Below the pieces are notes generated by a model that ran no database searches, was not told the DNA's origin, and saw nothing but the letters and a program-made list of their open reading frames with translations. Made by a program: the position numbers and the translations under genes. This document shows, in pieces, positions 1 to 8,524 of a stretch of 64,000 nt of DNA. Source of the stretch: Ramlibacter paludis (lineage in GTDB: Bacteria > Pseudomonadota > Gammaproteobacteria > Burkholderiales > Burkholderiaceae_C); assembly GCF_022012305.1 (NCBI RefSeq), contig NZ_JAKLTM010000003.1, positions 310,001 through 374,000 on the forward strand, given 5' to 3'. Every line of letters begins with the position of its first letter. Within the stretch, counting starts at the first letter, position 1.

Positions 1-233
1 CGGCGGCGCGCAGCGTCGACCTGGAGATCGGCGTCGTCACCATCGAGATGAAGACGAGCTTCATGCGGCCTTGCGTGGGCGTGCTCACCGGCAAGGGAAG
101 GCTGATGCACAGGACGCGCTCCATGGCCTTCACCGAAGCAACGATCTACGACGCCGACGACATTGCCTGCGCGCATGCCACCGGCACCTTCAAGTACGTG
201 CCGCGCAAGCAGGCCGCGATTTCCACCGACTGA
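1..233 (+). CDS. PaaI-type hotdog thioesterase, C-terminal part (5' end outside window)
   Basis: Only the last 77 or so codons are present; the frame is open from base 3 and stops at 231-233. The residues (a beta strand around VVTIEMKTSF, then a glycine-rich turn, then strands ending in FKYVPRK) match the last strands of hotdog-fold acyl-CoA thioesterases of the PaaI/YbgC group, which hydrolyse acyl-CoA thioesters in the cytoplasm. The catalytic half is outside the window, so substrate cannot be judged. It lies 16 bases before the next gene in the same direction and probably heads or joins the operon that runs to 4453. Confidence 0.6.
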   Translation, partial: AARSVDLEIGVVTIEMKTSFMRPCVGVLTGKGRLMHRTRSMAFTEATIYDADDIACAHATGTFKYVPRKQAAISTD

Positions 234-249
234 ACGAGAGGAGGCTTCC

Positions 250-1266
250 ATGCCCGCCAACAAGCAGCTCCTGCTGGACAACCGCCCCGAGGGCGAAGCC
301 AAGGCCAGCAACTTCAAGCTGGTGACCGCCGACACGCCGGCGCTGAAGGACGGCGAGGTGCTGGTCAAGCACCACTTCCTGAGCCTCGACCCTTACATGC
401 GCGGCCGCATGAACGACGCCAAGAGCTACGCCCAGCCGCAGCCGCTGGGCCAGGTGATGCAAGGCGGCACGGTCGGCGAGGTGGTCGAGAGCCGCAACGC
501 CAAGTACGCCGTGGGCGACAAGGTGGTGGGCTTCGGCGGCTGGCAGCAGTACAGCGTCGTGGCCGCGGACCAGCCCGGTGCGCTGCGCAAGGTGGACACC
601 ACCCACGTGCCGCTGTCGCACTACCTGGGCGCGGTGGGCATGCCGGGCGTGACGGCCTGGTACGGGCTGGTGAAGATCATCGAAGCCAAGCAGGGCCAGA
701 CCATCGTGGTCAGCGCGGCAAGCGGCGCGGTGGGCAGCGCACTGGGCGCGCTGGCGAAGGCACGCGGCTGCCGCGCCGTCGGCATTGCCGGCGGCCCCGA
801 CAAGTGCCGCTACGTGACGGAAGAACTCGGCTTCGACGCCTGCATCGACTACAAGCAGCACAAGGACGCCGGCTCGCTGTCGAAGGCGATCAAGGAAGCC
901 TGCCCCAACGGCATCGACGGCTACTTCGAGAACGTCGGCGGCATGGTGATGGACGCGGTGCTGCTGCGCATGAACGCGCACGGCCGCATCGCGCTGTGCG
1001 GGATGATCGCCGGCTACGACGGCCAGCCGATCCCGATGGCCTATCCGCAACTGCTGCTGACCAACCGCCTGCTGATCCAGGGCTTCATCGTCAGCGAGCA
1101 CATGGAAGTGTGGCCCGAGGCGCTGAAGGAACTGGGCATGCTGGTCGGCAGCGGCAAGCTGAAGCCGCGCGAGTCGGTGGCGCAAGGGCTGGAAGCGGCC
1201 CCGGACGCCTTCCTCGGCATGCTCAAGGGCAAGAACTTCGGCAAGCAGCTGGTCAAGCTGGTCTGA
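250..1266 (+). CDS. NADP-dependent oxidoreductase of the medium-chain reductase family (CurA/prostaglandin-reductase type)
   Basis: 338 residues, the usual length of zinc-free MDR enzymes that reduce the double bond of alpha,beta-unsaturated ketones or aldehydes with NADPH. The N-terminal GroES-like half carries the LDPYMRGRM segment typical of the leukotriene B4 dehydrogenase/CurA group, and a Rossmann motif (SAASGAVGS) follows at about residues 156-164. No structural zinc cysteine cluster is visible. The start at 250 is preceded by a good ribosome site (GAGAGGAGG). It sits between a thioesterase and aidB on one strand with short gaps, which fits a role in handling reactive carbonyl or acyl compounds; that role is an inference. 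Confidence 0.85.
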   Translation: MPANKQLLLDNRPEGEAKASNFKLVTADTPALKDGEVLVKHHFLSLDPYMRGRMNDAKSYAQPQPLGQVMQGGTVGEVVESRNAKYAVGDKVVGFGGWQQYSVVAADQPGALRKVDTTHVPLSHYLGAVGMPGVTAWYGLVKIIEAKQGQTIVVSAASGAVGSALGALAKARGCRAVGIAGGPDKCRYVTEELGFDACIDYKQHKDAGSLSKAIKEACPNGIDGYFENVGGMVMDAVLLRMNAHGRIALCGMIAGYDGQPIPMAYPQLLLTNRLLIQGFIVSEHMEVWPEALKELGMLVGSGKLKPRESVAQGLEAAPDAFLGMLKGKNFGKQLVKLV

Positions 1267-1294
1267 TGCGCGGTTCGCGGGCCGGGATCCGGAC

Positions 1295-2941
1295 ATGAGC
1301 GACTACGCCACGCACGAAGTCTTCAACCAGCCCGAGCCGCTGGTGGGCTACAACCTGTTCGAAGGCAACCAGGCCTTGCGCGACGCGCTGCGCTTCAACG
1401 CGCCGCAACTGGACGTGGCGCCGCTCGCGCAACTGGGCCAGCTGGCCGGCAGCGCGGAGATGCAGGAGCATGCGCGCCTCGCCAACACGCGCACGCCCGA
1501 GCTGCACACGCACGACCGCTTCGGCCGCCGCGTCGACGAAGTCGAGTTCCACCCCAGCTACCACGCGCTGATGACGGCCGCGGTGCAGGCCGGCCTGCAC
1601 GGCACGCCCTGGGCGGGCGAGGGCGCGAGCCCGCACGTGCTGCGCGCGGCCGGCTTCATGCTCTTCACCGAGCTGGAGCCTTCCATCCTGTGCCCGGTCT
1701 CGATGACCTACGCGGTCACGCCGGCGCTGCGCAGCAATGCGGCGATCTACGCCGAGTGGGGGCCCAAGCTCACCAGCCGCAGTTACGACCCCGCGCTCAA
1801 GCCCGCCGCCAACAAGTTCGGCGTGACCATGGGCATGGGCATGACGGAGAAGCAGGGCGGCTCGGACGTGCGCGCCAACACGACCCGCGCCGAGCCCGAT
1901 GGCACCGACGACTGGGGGGCGCGTTACCGCGTCACCGGCCACAAGTGGTTCTTCTCGGCGCCGATGTGCGACGCCTTCCTGGTGCTCGCGCAGACGGCGT
2001 CCGGCCTGTCCTGCCTGTTCCTGCCGCGCGTGCTGCCGGACGGCAGCCGCAACGCCATCCGCATCCAGCGCCTGAAGGACAAGCTGGGCAATAAGGCCAA
2101 CGCCAGCTCGGAGGTGGAATTCCAGGGCGCGACGGCCTGGCTGGTCGGCGACGAAGGACGCGGCGTACCGCAGATCCTGGAGATGGGCACCATGACGCGC
2201 CTCGATTGCGCGCTGGGCACCAGCGGGCTGATGCGGCAGGCCTTGTCCATCGCGCTGAACCACACGGCGCAGCGCGCGGCCTTCGGCAAGAAGCTGGTCG
2301 AACAGCCGCTGATGCGCAACGTGCTGGCCGACCTCGCGCTGGAAAGCGAGGCCGCGACGCAGCTGGCCATGCGCCTCGCGCGCGCCTTCGACAAGCGCAA
2401 CGACGCGCACGAAGCGGCCATGGCGCGCCTGCTGACGCCGATCGCCAAGTTCTGGATCTGCAAGCGCGGGAGCCACTTCGCGCAGGAAGCGATGGAGTGC
2501 CTGGGCGGCAACGGCTACGTGGAAGAGGGCGGGCAGGGCATCATGGCCCGCATCTACCGCGAGATGCCGCTCAATTCGATCTGGGAAGGCGCCGGCAACA
2601 TCATGGCGCTGGACCTGCTGCGCGCTCTGCGCAAGGCCGACGCGGCCGCTGCCCTGGCGCAGGAACTCGCGCCGGCCACGGGCGCGCACCCGGCCCTCGA
2701 CAAGCTGGCGGCGAGCCTGCCCACGCGCGTCGAGGAAATGGCCACCGAGATCGAGGCGCGGCGCCTGGCCCAGGATGTCGCGCTGGCGGTGCAGGCGGCG
2801 CTGCTGTTCCAGGCGGCGCCCACGCCGGTGTTCGCGGCATTCTGCGATTCACGGCTGGCGGGCAACTGGGGCCAGGCCTTCGGCACGCTTTCCGCAGCAA
2901 CCGATTTCGACGCTATCCTGCGGCGAGCGCAGCCCCGTTGA
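1295..2941 (+). CDS. aidB: AidB-like acyl-CoA dehydrogenase, DNA alkylation response
   Basis: 548 residues, the length of E. coli AidB (about 541). The AidB signature is seen from the N-terminus (HEVFNQPEPL) through GMTEKQGGSDVR, HKWFFSAPM, RLKDKLGNKANAS and the REMPLNSIWEGAGN segment near the C-terminus. AidB is an FAD-binding acyl-CoA dehydrogenase homologue that binds DNA and is induced by alkylating agents; it is thought to protect DNA, although its physiological reaction is unsettled. Its place two genes before an O6-alkylguanine methyltransferase supports the alkylation link. It starts 28 bases after the reductase gene and is probably co-transcribed with it. Confidence 0.9.
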   Translation: MSDYATHEVFNQPEPLVGYNLFEGNQALRDALRFNAPQLDVAPLAQLGQLAGSAEMQEHARLANTRTPELHTHDRFGRRVDEVEFHPSYHALMTAAVQAGLHGTPWAGEGASPHVLRAAGFMLFTELEPSILCPVSMTYAVTPALRSNAAIYAEWGPKLTSRSYDPALKPAANKFGVTMGMGMTEKQGGSDVRANTTRAEPDGTDDWGARYRVTGHKWFFSAPMCDAFLVLAQTASGLSCLFLPRVLPDGSRNAIRIQRLKDKLGNKANASSEVEFQGATAWLVGDEGRGVPQILEMGTMTRLDCALGTSGLMRQALSIALNHTAQRAAFGKKLVEQPLMRNVLADLALESEAATQLAMRLARAFDKRNDAHEAAMARLLTPIAKFWICKRGSHFAQEAMECLGGNGYVEEGGQGIMARIYREMPLNSIWEGAGNIMALDLLRALRKADAAAALAQELAPATGAHPALDKLAASLPTRVEEMATEIEARRLAQDVALAVQAALLFQAAPTPVFAAFCDSRLAGNWGQAFGTLSAATDFDAILRRAQPR

Positions 2942-2948
2942 ACCCGCC

Positions 2949-3893
2949 ATGAACGACCTGATCCTGCACCACTACCACCGCTCGCCGTTTTCGGAGAAGC
3001 TGCGCCTGGTCCTCGGCTACAAGAAGCTGCCCTGGAAGTCGGTGCTGATCCCGGCCATCATGCCCAAGCCGGACCTCGTCGCGCTGACCGGCGGCTACCG
3101 CCGCACGCCGGTGCTGCAGGTCGGCGCCGACATCTACTGCGACACCGCGCTGATCTGCGACGTGCTGGAACACGTGCGGCCCGAGCCCACGCTGTACCCG
3201 CACCACCTGAAGGGCGTGTGCCGCATCTTCGCGCAGTGGGCCGACTCGACCCTGTTCTGGGCGGCGATGGGCTACAACCTGCAGCCCAAGGGCGCCGCGC
3301 ACGTCTTCGCCGGTGCGCCGCCCGAAGCTGCGAAGGCCTTCGGGGAAGACCGCAAGGCGATGAGCGCGAACCTGGTGCGCCTGCGTCCCGGGGACGCTAC
3401 CTCGGCCTACCGCTCCTACCTGCGCCGCATCGCCAACATGGCCGACGAGCACGACTTCCTGTTCGGCATGGAGCCCTGCGTGGCCGACTTCGCGGCCTAC
3501 CACGGCATCTGGTACACGCGGCAGCAGGTGCCGCCGCTGGCGGACATCCTGAACGCCACGCCTTCGGTGATCGAATGGGCGCAGCGCGTGGCCGCGATCG
3601 GCCATGGCGCCTCGACGCACCTGGCTTCCGACGACGCCGTGGCGCTGGCCAAGGCGGCCGAACCCGCGCCGCCCGGCTCCAACCTGCTGATCGACAGCGC
3701 CTTCCAGGACGACCACGGCATTCCCCTGGGCAGCCGCGTGACGATCACGCCGGAGACCTTCGGCGTGGAGCCCACGGAAGGCGAACTGATCGCCGCCACG
3801 CGCACGCACTACAGCCTGCGCCGCGAGGATGCGCGCGCCGGTGCGGTGCACGTGCACTTCCCGCGCATCGGCTACGTGCTGCGCGCCGCCTGA
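2949..3893 (+). CDS. Glutathione S-transferase family protein, long form
   Basis: 314 residues. The first 80 show a thioredoxin-fold GST N-domain with the HRSPFSEKLRLVLG start, the cis-proline region RRTPVLQV and the DTALICDVLE glutathione-binding loop. A helical C-domain follows, plus an extra C-terminal segment of about 90 residues (from around 225), so it is longer than a classic 200-230-residue GST. GSTs conjugate glutathione to electrophiles or act as peroxidases in the cytoplasm; the substrate cannot be told here. It lies 7 bases after aidB and 5 before ogt, so all three are likely co-expressed, consistent with a joint defence against electrophiles (inference). Confidence 0.8.
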   Translation: MNDLILHHYHRSPFSEKLRLVLGYKKLPWKSVLIPAIMPKPDLVALTGGYRRTPVLQVGADIYCDTALICDVLEHVRPEPTLYPHHLKGVCRIFAQWADSTLFWAAMGYNLQPKGAAHVFAGAPPEAAKAFGEDRKAMSANLVRLRPGDATSAYRSYLRRIANMADEHDFLFGMEPCVADFAAYHGIWYTRQQVPPLADILNATPSVIEWAQRVAAIGHGASTHLASDDAVALAKAAEPAPPGSNLLIDSAFQDDHGIPLGSRVTITPETFGVEPTEGELIAATRTHYSLRREDARAGAVHVHFPRIGYVLRAA

Positions 3894-3898
3894 GCGCC

Positions 3899-4453
3899 AT
3901 GGAAGCGCCGCGCGCGCTCGGCTGCTGCCTGTTCGACACGGCCATCGGTGCGTGCGGCATTGCCTGGACCGAGGACGCGCTGGCGGCCGTGCAGTTGCCT
4001 GAGACGACGCGCGCGGGCAGCCTGGCCAGGATGCGGCGCCGCTTCGGCGAAGCGGTCCCAGAGGCCGATCCGCCCGCGTTCGTGCAAGCCGCGATCACGC
4101 GCGTACGGAAGCTGCTGGAAGGCGAGAAAGACGACCTGTGCGACCTGCCGCTGCAGCTGGAGGCCGTGCCGGATTTCCACCGGCGCGTCTACGAAGTGGC
4201 GCGCGCGATCCCGCCGGGCGAAGTGCTGACCTATGGCGAAGTCGCGAAGATTCTGGGGGACCCGGGTGCGGCACGGGCGGTGGGGCAGGCACTCGGTGCG
4301 AACCCCTTCGCGCCGGTGGTGCCCTGCCACCGGGTGCTGGCCGCCGGCGGAAGGTCGGGTGGATTTTCCGCCGAGGGCGGGGCGATCACCAAGCTAAAGA
4401 TGCTGGAGATCGAGAAGGCGCGCCTGGGCGGCGAGCCCGGATTGTTCGACTAG
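3899..4453 (+). CDS. ogt: Methylated-DNA--protein-cysteine methyltransferase
   Basis: 184 residues. The active-site motif PCHRV holds Cys143, which accepts the alkyl group from O6-alkylguanine or O4-alkylthymine in a suicide reaction. The preceding VAKILGDPGAARAVGQALGANP helix-turn-helix, containing the arginine finger, flips the damaged base out. After the motif come the usual glycines and the LKMLEIEKA helix. The start at 3899 is 5 bases after the GST stop. The Ada-type N-terminal zinc domain is absent, so this is the constitutive Ogt form or a stand-alone partner of aidB. The 3' end faces the convergent gene at 4463 with only 9 bases between. Confidence 0.93.
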   Translation: MEAPRALGCCLFDTAIGACGIAWTEDALAAVQLPETTRAGSLARMRRRFGEAVPEADPPAFVQAAITRVRKLLEGEKDDLCDLPLQLEAVPDFHRRVYEVARAIPPGEVLTYGEVAKILGDPGAARAVGQALGANPFAPVVPCHRVLAAGGRSGGFSAEGGAITKLKMLEIEKARLGGEPGLFD

Positions 4454-4462
4454 GGACCGGGC

Positions 4463-5122
4463 TCAGAACCACTTGCGCCAGCCGGACTCCGGCGGACGCT
4501 CGGTGGACACGACCTTCTCCTCGCGCCGCAGCTCGAGGTCCTGCTCCTGGCGCAGTTGCGCCTCGCGCAGGCGCGCGTCGCGGGCCTCGGCCTGGCGCAG
4601 CTGCTCCATGCGATCGTCGGCGCGCGCCAGCGGCGCGGTGTCGACCACCGGCGCGCTGCCGCCCAGGCGGTGATCCATCTCGTTCAGGCGCGCGGCCAGC
4701 GTGCGGTTCATCTGTTCCAGCTGCGTGCGCAGCTCGCGCTGGCTGTTGACCATGGCCTTCTGGAATTCGGTCGCGGCGATGGCGTCGCGCTCGCGCAGTT
4801 CGCGCAGCTGGTTGTCCAGGTGGGTGCGCAGGTCGGTGAAACGCGAGGCTTCGGCCTTGTCGGCCAGGGTGCGCTGCGCTTCCAGGGTCTTGTGGTGGGT
4901 GCGCGAGTCGACCAGCGCCTGCGTGCGGATCGCCGCACTGGACAGGGCGAAGGCCACCGCGGCCGCGGCCAGCAAGGCCAGCAGGATGGCGCCCAGCGGC
5001 GCGTTCATCACGAAGAAACCGAAGGACAGGGGAACGGACCGCGCGATCTCGCTCCAGTTCAGCGCCGCGAATGCGGCCACCAGCAGGATGGCCACGACGA
5101 AAAGAATGCCACGGGTACGCAT
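4463..5122 (-). CDS. LapA-like inner-membrane protein with long coiled coil
   Basis: 219 residues. Two hydrophobic segments (about 5-22 and 40-62) with NWSE between them match the LapA/YciM-partner domain (DUF1049 type). They are followed by roughly 130 residues of charged coiled coil (ERD, QREL, RLREAQ heptads) and a tryptophan-rich end. E. coli LapA works with LapB in controlling lipopolysaccharide synthesis, but that protein is only about 100 residues; here the coiled coil is an addition, so the name is by domain only. The minus-strand start has an AGGAG ribosome site. It is divergent from tex across 133 bases. Confidence 0.6.
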   Translation of the reverse strand: MRTRGILFVVAILLVAAFAALNWSEIARSVPLSFGFFVMNAPLGAILLALLAAAAVAFALSSAAIRTQALVDSRTHHKTLEAQRTLADKAEASRFTDLRTHLDNQLRELRERDAIAATEFQKAMVNSQRELRTQLEQMNRTLAARLNEMDHRLGGSAPVVDTAPLARADDRMEQLRQAEARDARLREAQLRQEQDLELRREEKVVSTERPPESGWRKWF

Positions 5123-5178
5123 GAAAAGTCTCCTTTGAGGGCTTAAGTCATTCTCTGCAGTTGCAGGGCCGCTACTGT

Positions 5179-5200
5179 CAGCCGGACGCCCGTCTGGCTG
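5179..5200. promoter_or_regulatory. 22-bp near-perfect palindrome in the divergent lapA-like/tex intergenic region
   Basis: Arms CAGCCGGACG and CGTCTGGCTG are separated by two bases and mismatch at one position. It lies midway between two divergent starts (5122 and 5256), with no T-tract on either side, so an operator is more likely than a terminator. No regulator is implied by the sequence. Confidence 0.3.
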
Positions 5201-5255
5201 TACGGAGCGTGTGGCAAACTCGCGCGCATTCCCGTTGTTCCCCAGCAGTTACAGA

Positions 5256-7586
5256 ATGCAAAAGATCCTGCGGCAGATTGCCGCTGAACTCCGGGTGCAG
5301 GAGGGGCAGGTGCGCGCGGCCGTCGAGTTGCTCGACGGGGGCGCCAGCGTGCCGTTCATTGCCCGCTACCGGAAGGAGGCCACCGGCGGCCTCGACGACA
5401 ACCACCTGCGCGAACTCGAGGCCCGGCTGGCCTACCTGCGCGAGCTCGAGGAGCGGCGCGAGGCGGTGCTCAAGAGCATCGACGAGCAGGGCAAGCTCAC
5501 CCCCGAACTGCGCGCCGCCATCGAAGCGGCGCCCACCAAGCAGGAGCTGGAAGACCTCTACCTGCCCTACAAGCCGCGCCGCCGCACCAAGGGCCAGATC
5601 GCCCGCGAGGCCGGCATCGAGCCCCTGGCCGACCTGCTGTGGGCCGATCCCACGCGGGACCCGGCCGCCGAGGCCAGCGCTTTCGTCAAGAAGGAAAAAG
5701 GCGAGGGCGGCGAAGACTTCACCACCGTGCCGGCGGTGCTCGACGGCGTGCGCGACATCCTGTCCGAGCGCTGGGCCGAGGACGCGGTGCTGGTGCAGTC
5801 GCTGCGCGAATGGCTGTGGAGCGAAGGCCTGCTCAAGTCCAAGCTGGCCGCCGGCAAGGACGAAAACAATCCCGACGTCGCCAAGTTCCGCGACTACTTC
5901 GACTACGACGAGCCGGTCGGCCGCGTGCCGTCGCACCGCGCGCTGGCCGTGTTCCGCGGCCGCGCGCTCGAGGTCCTCGAAGCCAAGCTGGCCTTGCCGG
6001 TCGAGCCCGAGCCGGGCAAGCCTTCGATCGCCGAAGGCAAGATCGCTCTGCACCTGGGCTGGAGCCACGCGGCGCGCAAGGCCGACGACCTGCTGCGCAA
6101 GTGCGTCGCCTGGACGTGGCGCGTGAAGCTGTCGCTCTCGACCGAGCGCGACTTGTTCGCCCGCCTGCGCGAGGAAGCCGAGAAGGTCGCGATCAAGGTC
6201 TTCGCCGAGAACCTGCGCGACCTGCTGCTGGCCGCGCCGGCCGGCCCGCGTGTCGTGATGGGCCTGGACCCGGGCATCCGCACCGGCGTCAAGGTGGCGG
6301 TGGTCGATGCGACCGGCAAGCTGGTCGACACGGCGACCGTGTACCCGCACGAGCCGCGCAAGGACTGGGAGGGCTCGCTGCACACGCTGGGCCAACTGGC
6401 CCGCAAGCACGGCGTGAACCTGATCGCCATCGGCAACGGCACCGCCAGCCGCGAGACCGACAAGCTGGCGGCGGATCTCACCAAGCGCCTCGAGGGCGAC
6501 ATCCAGCGCGTGGTGGTGAGCGAGGCCGGCGCCTCGGTCTACTCCGCGAGCGAATACGCCTCGCAGGAAATGCCCACGGTGGACGTGAGCCTGCGCGGCG
6601 CCGCCAGCATCGCGCGCCGCCTGCAGGACCCGCTGGCCGAGCTGGTGAAGATCGAGCCCAAGGCGATCGGCGTCGGCCAGTACCAGCACGACGTGAACCA
6701 GAGCGAACTGGCCCGCATGCTGGACGCGGTGGTCGAGGATTGCGTGAACAAGGTCGGCGTCGACCTGAACACCGCCAGCGCACCGCTGCTCTCGCGCGTG
6801 TCGGGCCTGTCGACGACGGTGGCCAAGTCGGTCGTGCAATGGCGCGAATCGAACGGCGCTTTCAGGAGCCGCCAGCAGCTGCTGCAGGTGACGGGCCTGG
6901 GCCCCAAGACCTTCGAGCAGAGCGCGGGCTTCCTGCGCATCCGCGGCGGCGAGAACCCGCTGGACATGACCGGCGTGCACCCCGAGACCTATCCGGTGGT
7001 CGAGAAGATCCTCGAGACCGTGAAGAAGCCGGTGCAGGAAGTCATAGGCCGCGCCGACATGCTCAAGACGCTCAAGCCCGAGCTGTTCGCCAACGAGAAG
7101 TTCGGCGTCATCACGGTCAAGGACATCCTGGGCGAGCTGGAGAAGCCGGGCCGCGATCCGCGCCCCGACTTCAAGGTGGCGCGCTTCAACGACGGCGTCG
7201 ACGACATCAAGGACCTGCAGCCCGGCATGGAGCTGGAAGGCACGGTCAGCAACGTGGCGGCCTTCGGCGCCTTCGTCGACCTGGGCGTGCACCAGGACGG
7301 CCTGGTGCACGTGAGCCAGCTCTCGCACAAGTTCGTCACCGACGCGCGCGAGGTGGTGAAGACCGGCGACATCGTCAAGGTGAAGGTGCTCGAGGTGGAC
7401 GCCGCCCGCAAGCGCATCAGCCTGACCATGAAGCTGGGCACGCCGACCGAACGTGGAAGGGGACCGGGCGGCCCGCGCGACAACCGCTTCGAGGGCGCGG
7501 CCCGCGGCCAGCGCGCGCCGGCCAATCCGCAGATCAACGGCGCGATGCAGGGCGCATTCGCCAAGCTGCAAGGGCTGCGAAAATAA
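5256..7586 (+). CDS. tex: Tex-family S1 RNA-binding transcription accessory protein
   Basis: 776 residues, the family length. In order: an N-terminal helical Tex domain ([28 protein letters not shown]); a YqgF/RNase-H-like domain from about residue 330 ([22 protein letters not shown]); helix-hairpin-helix repeats at about 500-575 ([17 protein letters not shown]); and a C-terminal S1 domain at about 655-728 ([24 protein letters not shown]). Tex binds nucleic acid and has been linked to transcription and to toxin expression in Bordetella. A Gly/Arg-rich tail follows S1. ATG 5256 is chosen because the conserved MQKI start lies there. Two genes for a membrane PEGA protein and a kinase follow at once. 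Confidence 0.95.
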   Translation: MQKILRQIAAELRVQEGQVRAAVELLDGGASVPFIARYRKEATGGLDDNHLRELEARLAYLRELEERREAVLKSIDEQGKLTPELRAAIEAAPTKQELEDLYLPYKPRRRTKGQIAREAGIEPLADLLWADPTRDPAAEASAFVKKEKGEGGEDFTTVPAVLDGVRDILSERWAEDAVLVQSLREWLWSEGLLKSKLAAGKDENNPDVAKFRDYFDYDEPVGRVPSHRALAVFRGRALEVLEAKLALPVEPEPGKPSIAEGKIALHLGWSHAARKADDLLRKCVAWTWRVKLSLSTERDLFARLREEAEKVAIKVFAENLRDLLLAAPAGPRVVMGLDPGIRTGVKVAVVDATGKLVDTATVYPHEPRKDWEGSLHTLGQLARKHGVNLIAIGNGTASRETDKLAADLTKRLEGDIQRVVVSEAGASVYSASEYASQEMPTVDVSLRGAASIARRLQDPLAELVKIEPKAIGVGQYQHDVNQSELARMLDAVVEDCVNKVGVDLNTASAPLLSRVSGLSTTVAKSVVQWRESNGAFRSRQQLLQVTGLGPKTFEQSAGFLRIRGGENPLDMTGVHPETYPVVEKILETVKKPVQEVIGRADMLKTLKPELFANEKFGVITVKDILGELEKPGRDPRPDFKVARFNDGVDDIKDLQPGMELEGTVSNVAAFGAFVDLGVHQDGLVHVSQLSHKFVTDAREVVKTGDIVKVKVLEVDAARKRISLTMKLGTPTERGRGPGGPRDNRFEGAARGQRAPANPQINGAMQGAFAKLQGLRK

Positions 7587-7591
7587 ACGCC

Positions 7592-8524
7592 ATGGCCATC
7601 CCGGTGCCGGCAAGCGTGCTGTTCCTGCGGCTGCGCGCTTTCCACGAGCAGCCGGTGGCCGAGCAGGCACGCCGGCGCGAGGCCCTGCAGGCCGCCGCGC
7701 GGCAGGCGCTCGCGCCCTGGCGCGACGACCAGCGCGTGGTGCTCGAGGCACCCGACGGCCTGGCCATCGTGGGCCGGGGCGACCCGGCACTGGCCCTGCA
7801 GGCCGCGCAGCAGGCTGCCGAGGCCTGCCGCGACGAGGACGTGGCGATCGGCCTGCATTACGGGCCGGTGAAGGCCGAGGCCGACGCGGTCGGCGGCGCG
7901 CGGCTGGCCGGCGAAGGCCTGCAGACCGCGGCGGAAGTGGCCGCTTTCGCCAACGAACATCCTTTGCTGGCGTCGTTCCCGTTCCGCGAAGCGCTGGCGG
8001 CCGGTTCGCCGCGGCGCGCGCGAGCCTTGCGGTCCGCGGGGGACTTCGTCGACGAACGCATGCGTTCGCAGCGGCTCTATGCCTTCGATCCGGCGGCCGC
8101 GCGGCGGCGTGCCGTGTGGCGCTCCTTGTTCGGCATCGCCGGCGTCGCACTGGTGCTGGGCGCGGGCTACGTGGGCCGCACGCTGCGCCTGGAAATGGAA
8201 GCGGCGGCACGGCCCGCCATCATCACCATCGAGATCAAGCCGGTCGGCGAGGTGTACGTCGACGGCGAGCTCAAGGGAACGGCGCCGCCGCTGGCACGCC
8301 TGTCGATTCCCGCGGGCCCGCACTCGATCGAGCTGCGCAGCGGCCGCCTGAAGCCGGTCACCATGGACGTCAACCTGCTGCCCGGCGAGGAACTGGAGCT
8401 GAAGCACACCTTCGTCGCCCCGGTGGCGCCGCCCGCGCCGCGCCGCACCTCGCCCCCGCCGCCGCAGACCGCGCAGGCCAAGGCGATCGACAAGGTGAAG
8501 TCCTGGCTGGACAAGCTCAAATGA
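7592..8524 (+). CDS. Membrane PEGA-domain protein with cyclase-like N-terminal region
   Basis: 310 residues. Residues 1-165 are soluble and resemble a worn-down class III nucleotide cyclase homology domain (LRLRAFHEQPVAEQARRR, IGLHYGPVKAEAD, ARLAGEGLQTAAEVAAFAN), but metal-binding aspartates are not evident, so it is probably catalytically inert. One membrane helix lies at about 176-195. The outer part holds a PEGA repeat (about 211-275: EVYVDGELKGTAP, LSIPAGPHSIEL), then a proline-rich linker and a short charged helix. PEGA domains often accompany bacterial Ser/Thr kinases. Its stop overlaps the kinase start (ATGA), so the two are translationally coupled and likely act together. Function unknown. 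Confidence 0.65.
   Translation: MAIPVPASVLFLRLRAFHEQPVAEQARRREALQAAARQALAPWRDDQRVVLEAPDGLAIVGRGDPALALQAAQQAAEACRDEDVAIGLHYGPVKAEADAVGGARLAGEGLQTAAEVAAFANEHPLLASFPFREALAAGSPRRARALRSAGDFVDERMRSQRLYAFDPAAARRRAVWRSLFGIAGVALVLGAGYVGRTLRLEMEAAARPAIITIEIKPVGEVYVDGELKGTAPPLARLSIPAGPHSIELRSGRLKPVTMDVNLLPGEELELKHTFVAPVAPPAPRRTSPPPPQTAQAKAIDKVKSWLDKLK

Noticed and set aside
5178..8210. About 1010-codon open frame on the minus strand opposite tex and the PEGA gene
   Set aside because: It is a shadow of high third-base GC in the real genes; its translation is Arg/His/Ala-rich without domains, and tex on the other strand is certain.
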